Positions 62,561 through 63,852 of a stretch of 63,852 nucleotides of DNA are shown here, piece by piece. The translations under genes and the position numbers were made by a program. This DNA comes from an uncultured Acidimicrobiia bacterium (GTDB taxonomy: Bacteria > Actinomycetota > Acidimicrobiia > Acidimicrobiales > CAIXPF01), in NCBI GenBank assembly GCA_903921205.1, contig CAIXPF010000157.1, positions 1-63,852 on the forward strand, written 5' to 3'. Numbering within the stretch: the stretch's first letter is position 1; the number at the start of each line of letters is the position of its first letter. The notes below the pieces were generated by a model. It did not search any database. It saw only the letters and a list, made by a program, of their open reading frames with translations, and was not told the origin of the DNA.

Positions 62561-63852
62561 GTGACCATCGAGCTGCAACTCCTCGCTGAAGTCCCCGCCG
62601 ACGCCGCGGTGTCGGTTCACGCCGCTTTCCCTGGCCGGCTCGATGCCGGCCCCGTGCCCGCCTCGGCGCTCGGTGCTCTCAACTTCGAGGGCAAGGCCGA
62701 CCAGCTCCAGGTCGTGCCCCTCGACGGGCGCGTCGTGATCGTGGTCGGCCTCGGTGACCCGGCGGCGGTGCTGCCGGCGACCTTGCGGCGCGTCGGCGCC
62801 CAGATCAGCAAGGCGACCAAGAAGTTCGCCAGGATCACCGTGGCGGTATTGGCCGACCTCGAGGCTGCCCGCGCTGCGGCGCACGCCATCGACGCAGCAG
62901 GTCCCCCCGATCCCGCCACCGACCCGTCCGCTGGCGACGTCGGCCCCGAACGTTCCGGGGAGGCCCAGGGTCTCGTCGAGGGCCTCCTGCTCGCCGCCTA
63001 CGAGTTCACCGACCACAAGTCCGATCCGCCCCGGCGCGTCCTGACCACGATCGACCTGGTCGTGCCGAGCGACGCGGCGCGCGCCGGAGCCGAACGAGGC
63101 CGGGTCCTCGCGGACGCAGTGTGCCTCGCCCGTGACCTGGTGAACGAGCCGGGAGGCTCGCTGACCCCGCGGCGTCTGGCGGACCGCGCCCGCAAACTGG
63201 CCAAGAAGGGCGGGTTCGAGGCCAAGGTCTACAAGCGCAAGGAGCTGGCCGAGATGGGCATGGGTGGCCTGCTCGGGGTCAACCGCGGCTCCTCGCAGCC
63301 GCCGCGGTTCGTCGAGTTGCGCTACCGGCCCAACGGCGAGTCCCGGGGAACGGTGGCCCTGGTCGGCAAGGGGATCACCTTCGACAGCGGCGGCCTGTCG
63401 CTGAAGACCGCGGCCGGGATGATGACGATGAAATGCGACATGGCCGGCGCGGCGGCGGTGCTTGGGGCGTTCGTGGCCATCAGCCGGCTCCGGCCCCCGG
63501 TGGAGGTCCGCGGCTACCTGCCGATGACCGACAACATGACCGGTGGCGATGCGATGCGGCCCGGTGACGTGCTCCGGTTGCGCAACGGTAAGACCATCGA
63601 GGTGCTCAACACTGACTCCGAAGGCCGGTTGGTCCTCGCCGATGCCCTGTCGCTGGCGTCGGAGGCCCGCCCTGACGCCATCGTCGATCTCGCCACCCTC
63701 ACCGGCGGATGTGTCGTGGCGCTGGGACCGAAGCTGGCCGGGTTGATGGGTCGCGACGACCGTTGGATAGAACAGGTGGAGGCCGCTGCGGCTGCCAGCG
63801 GCGAACCGGTGTGGCGCCTGCCGTTGCCCACGGAGTATCGCAAGCAGTACGA
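62561..63852 (+). CDS. pepA: Leucyl aminopeptidase (M17), 3' end beyond the window
   Basis: At least 430 residues, cut by the window end. Metal/active-site region ALVGKGITFDSGGLSLKTAAGMMTMKCDMAGAAAV and the M17 signature NTDSEGRLVLADALSLA are intact. The N-terminal domain is long, with the linker GPPDPATDPSAGDVGPERSGE. TAGCGT 7 nt before GTG (62548-62553). Zn/Mn-dependent removal of N-terminal residues; typically hexameric and cytoplasmic. Confidence 0.95.
   Translation, partial: MTIELQLLAEVPADAAVSVHAAFPGRLDAGPVPASALGALNFEGKADQLQVVPLDGRVVIVVGLGDPAAVLPATLRRVGAQISKATKKFARITVAVLADLEAARAAAHAIDAAGPPDPATDPSAGDVGPERSGEAQGLVEGLLLAAYEFTDHKSDPPRRVLTTIDLVVPSDAARAGAERGRVLADAVCLARDLVNEPGGSLTPRRLADRARKLAKKGGFEAKVYKRKELAEMGMGGLLGVNRGSSQPPRFVELRYRPNGESRGTVALVGKGITFDSGGLSLKTAAGMMTMKCDMAGAAAVLGAFVAISRLRPPVEVRGYLPMTDNMTGGDAMRPGDVLRLRNGKTIEVLNTDSEGRLVLADALSLASEARPDAIVDLATLTGGCVVALGPKLAGLMGRDDRWIEQVEAAAAASGEPVWRLPLPTEYRKQY

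Overview
The window is 63.9 kb of very GC-rich, densely packed chromosomal DNA from an actinobacterium. The mixture of F420-dependent luciferase-like oxidoreductases, acyl-CoA dehydrogenases, HyuA/HyuB hydantoinases, a Ku/LigD repair pair, a SUF-only Fe-S system and many apparently leaderless genes points to Actinomycetota, most likely class Acidimicrobiia (inferred from gene content only). About 63 protein genes are called. I see no rRNA, tRNA, CRISPR array or insertion sequence, and no gene that looks truly broken.

Layout. 0-13 kb: class III aminotransferase, TetR regulator, two LLM-class oxidoreductases, an SDR, a thioredoxin-NHL protein, a divergent HisI homologue, and two non-homologous fumarases (class I and class II) 1.5 kb apart. 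13-19.3 kb: eIF-2B-like protein, long acyl-CoA dehydrogenase, BisC-like molybdoenzyme and MutY. 19.5-21.5 kb (minus strand): a thioredoxin-domain protein followed by a UGSC-family selenoprotein whose Sec codon is an in-frame TGA; a simple ORF caller would split this gene in two. 21.6-24 kb: MBL hydrolase, flavin reductase, gamma-carbonic-anhydrase-like protein, DUF2752 protein. 24-33 kb: SUF Fe-S cluster assembly spread over three transcription units (sufB; sufD-Rieske ferredoxin-sufC1; and sufC2-sufS-sufU on the minus strand), with two different SufC ATPases and a shared CTA-N6-TAG-N4-AATT motif upstream of all three. 33-39 kb: MBL hydrolase, a VapC-type toxin with a zinc-ribbon antitoxin, an acyl-CoA dehydrogenase, a conserved membrane protein followed by a structured RNA region carrying two coupled micro-ORFs, an alpha/beta hydrolase lacking its serine, an HhH-GPD repair protein and a TetR regulator. 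39.5-45.5 kb: a four-gene operon with 4-bp overlaps: RNase HI-SLOG fusion, amidase, HyuA, HyuB. 45.5-53.6 kb: SRPBCC and TIGR01777 proteins, lipase plus a 29-residue membrane peptide, Lpd, SucB-type E2, a LipB-LipA fusion (lipoate synthesis beside its client enzymes) and PyrE. 53.6-63.9 kb: Xaa-Pro peptidase, membrane protein, Ku, small helical protein, LigD polymerase domain, cobalamin-dependent MetH divergent from a PduO-type adenosyltransferase, and a leucyl aminopeptidase cut by the window end.

The most interesting items are the selenoprotein with its hairpin, the shared suf promoter motif with two SufCs, the micro-ORF/RNA element at 36.8-37.0 kb, the RNase HI-SLOG and LipB-LipA fusions, and the pervasive pattern of a TANNNT box 6-10 nt before the start codon, which suggests that much of this genome is translated from leaderless mRNAs.
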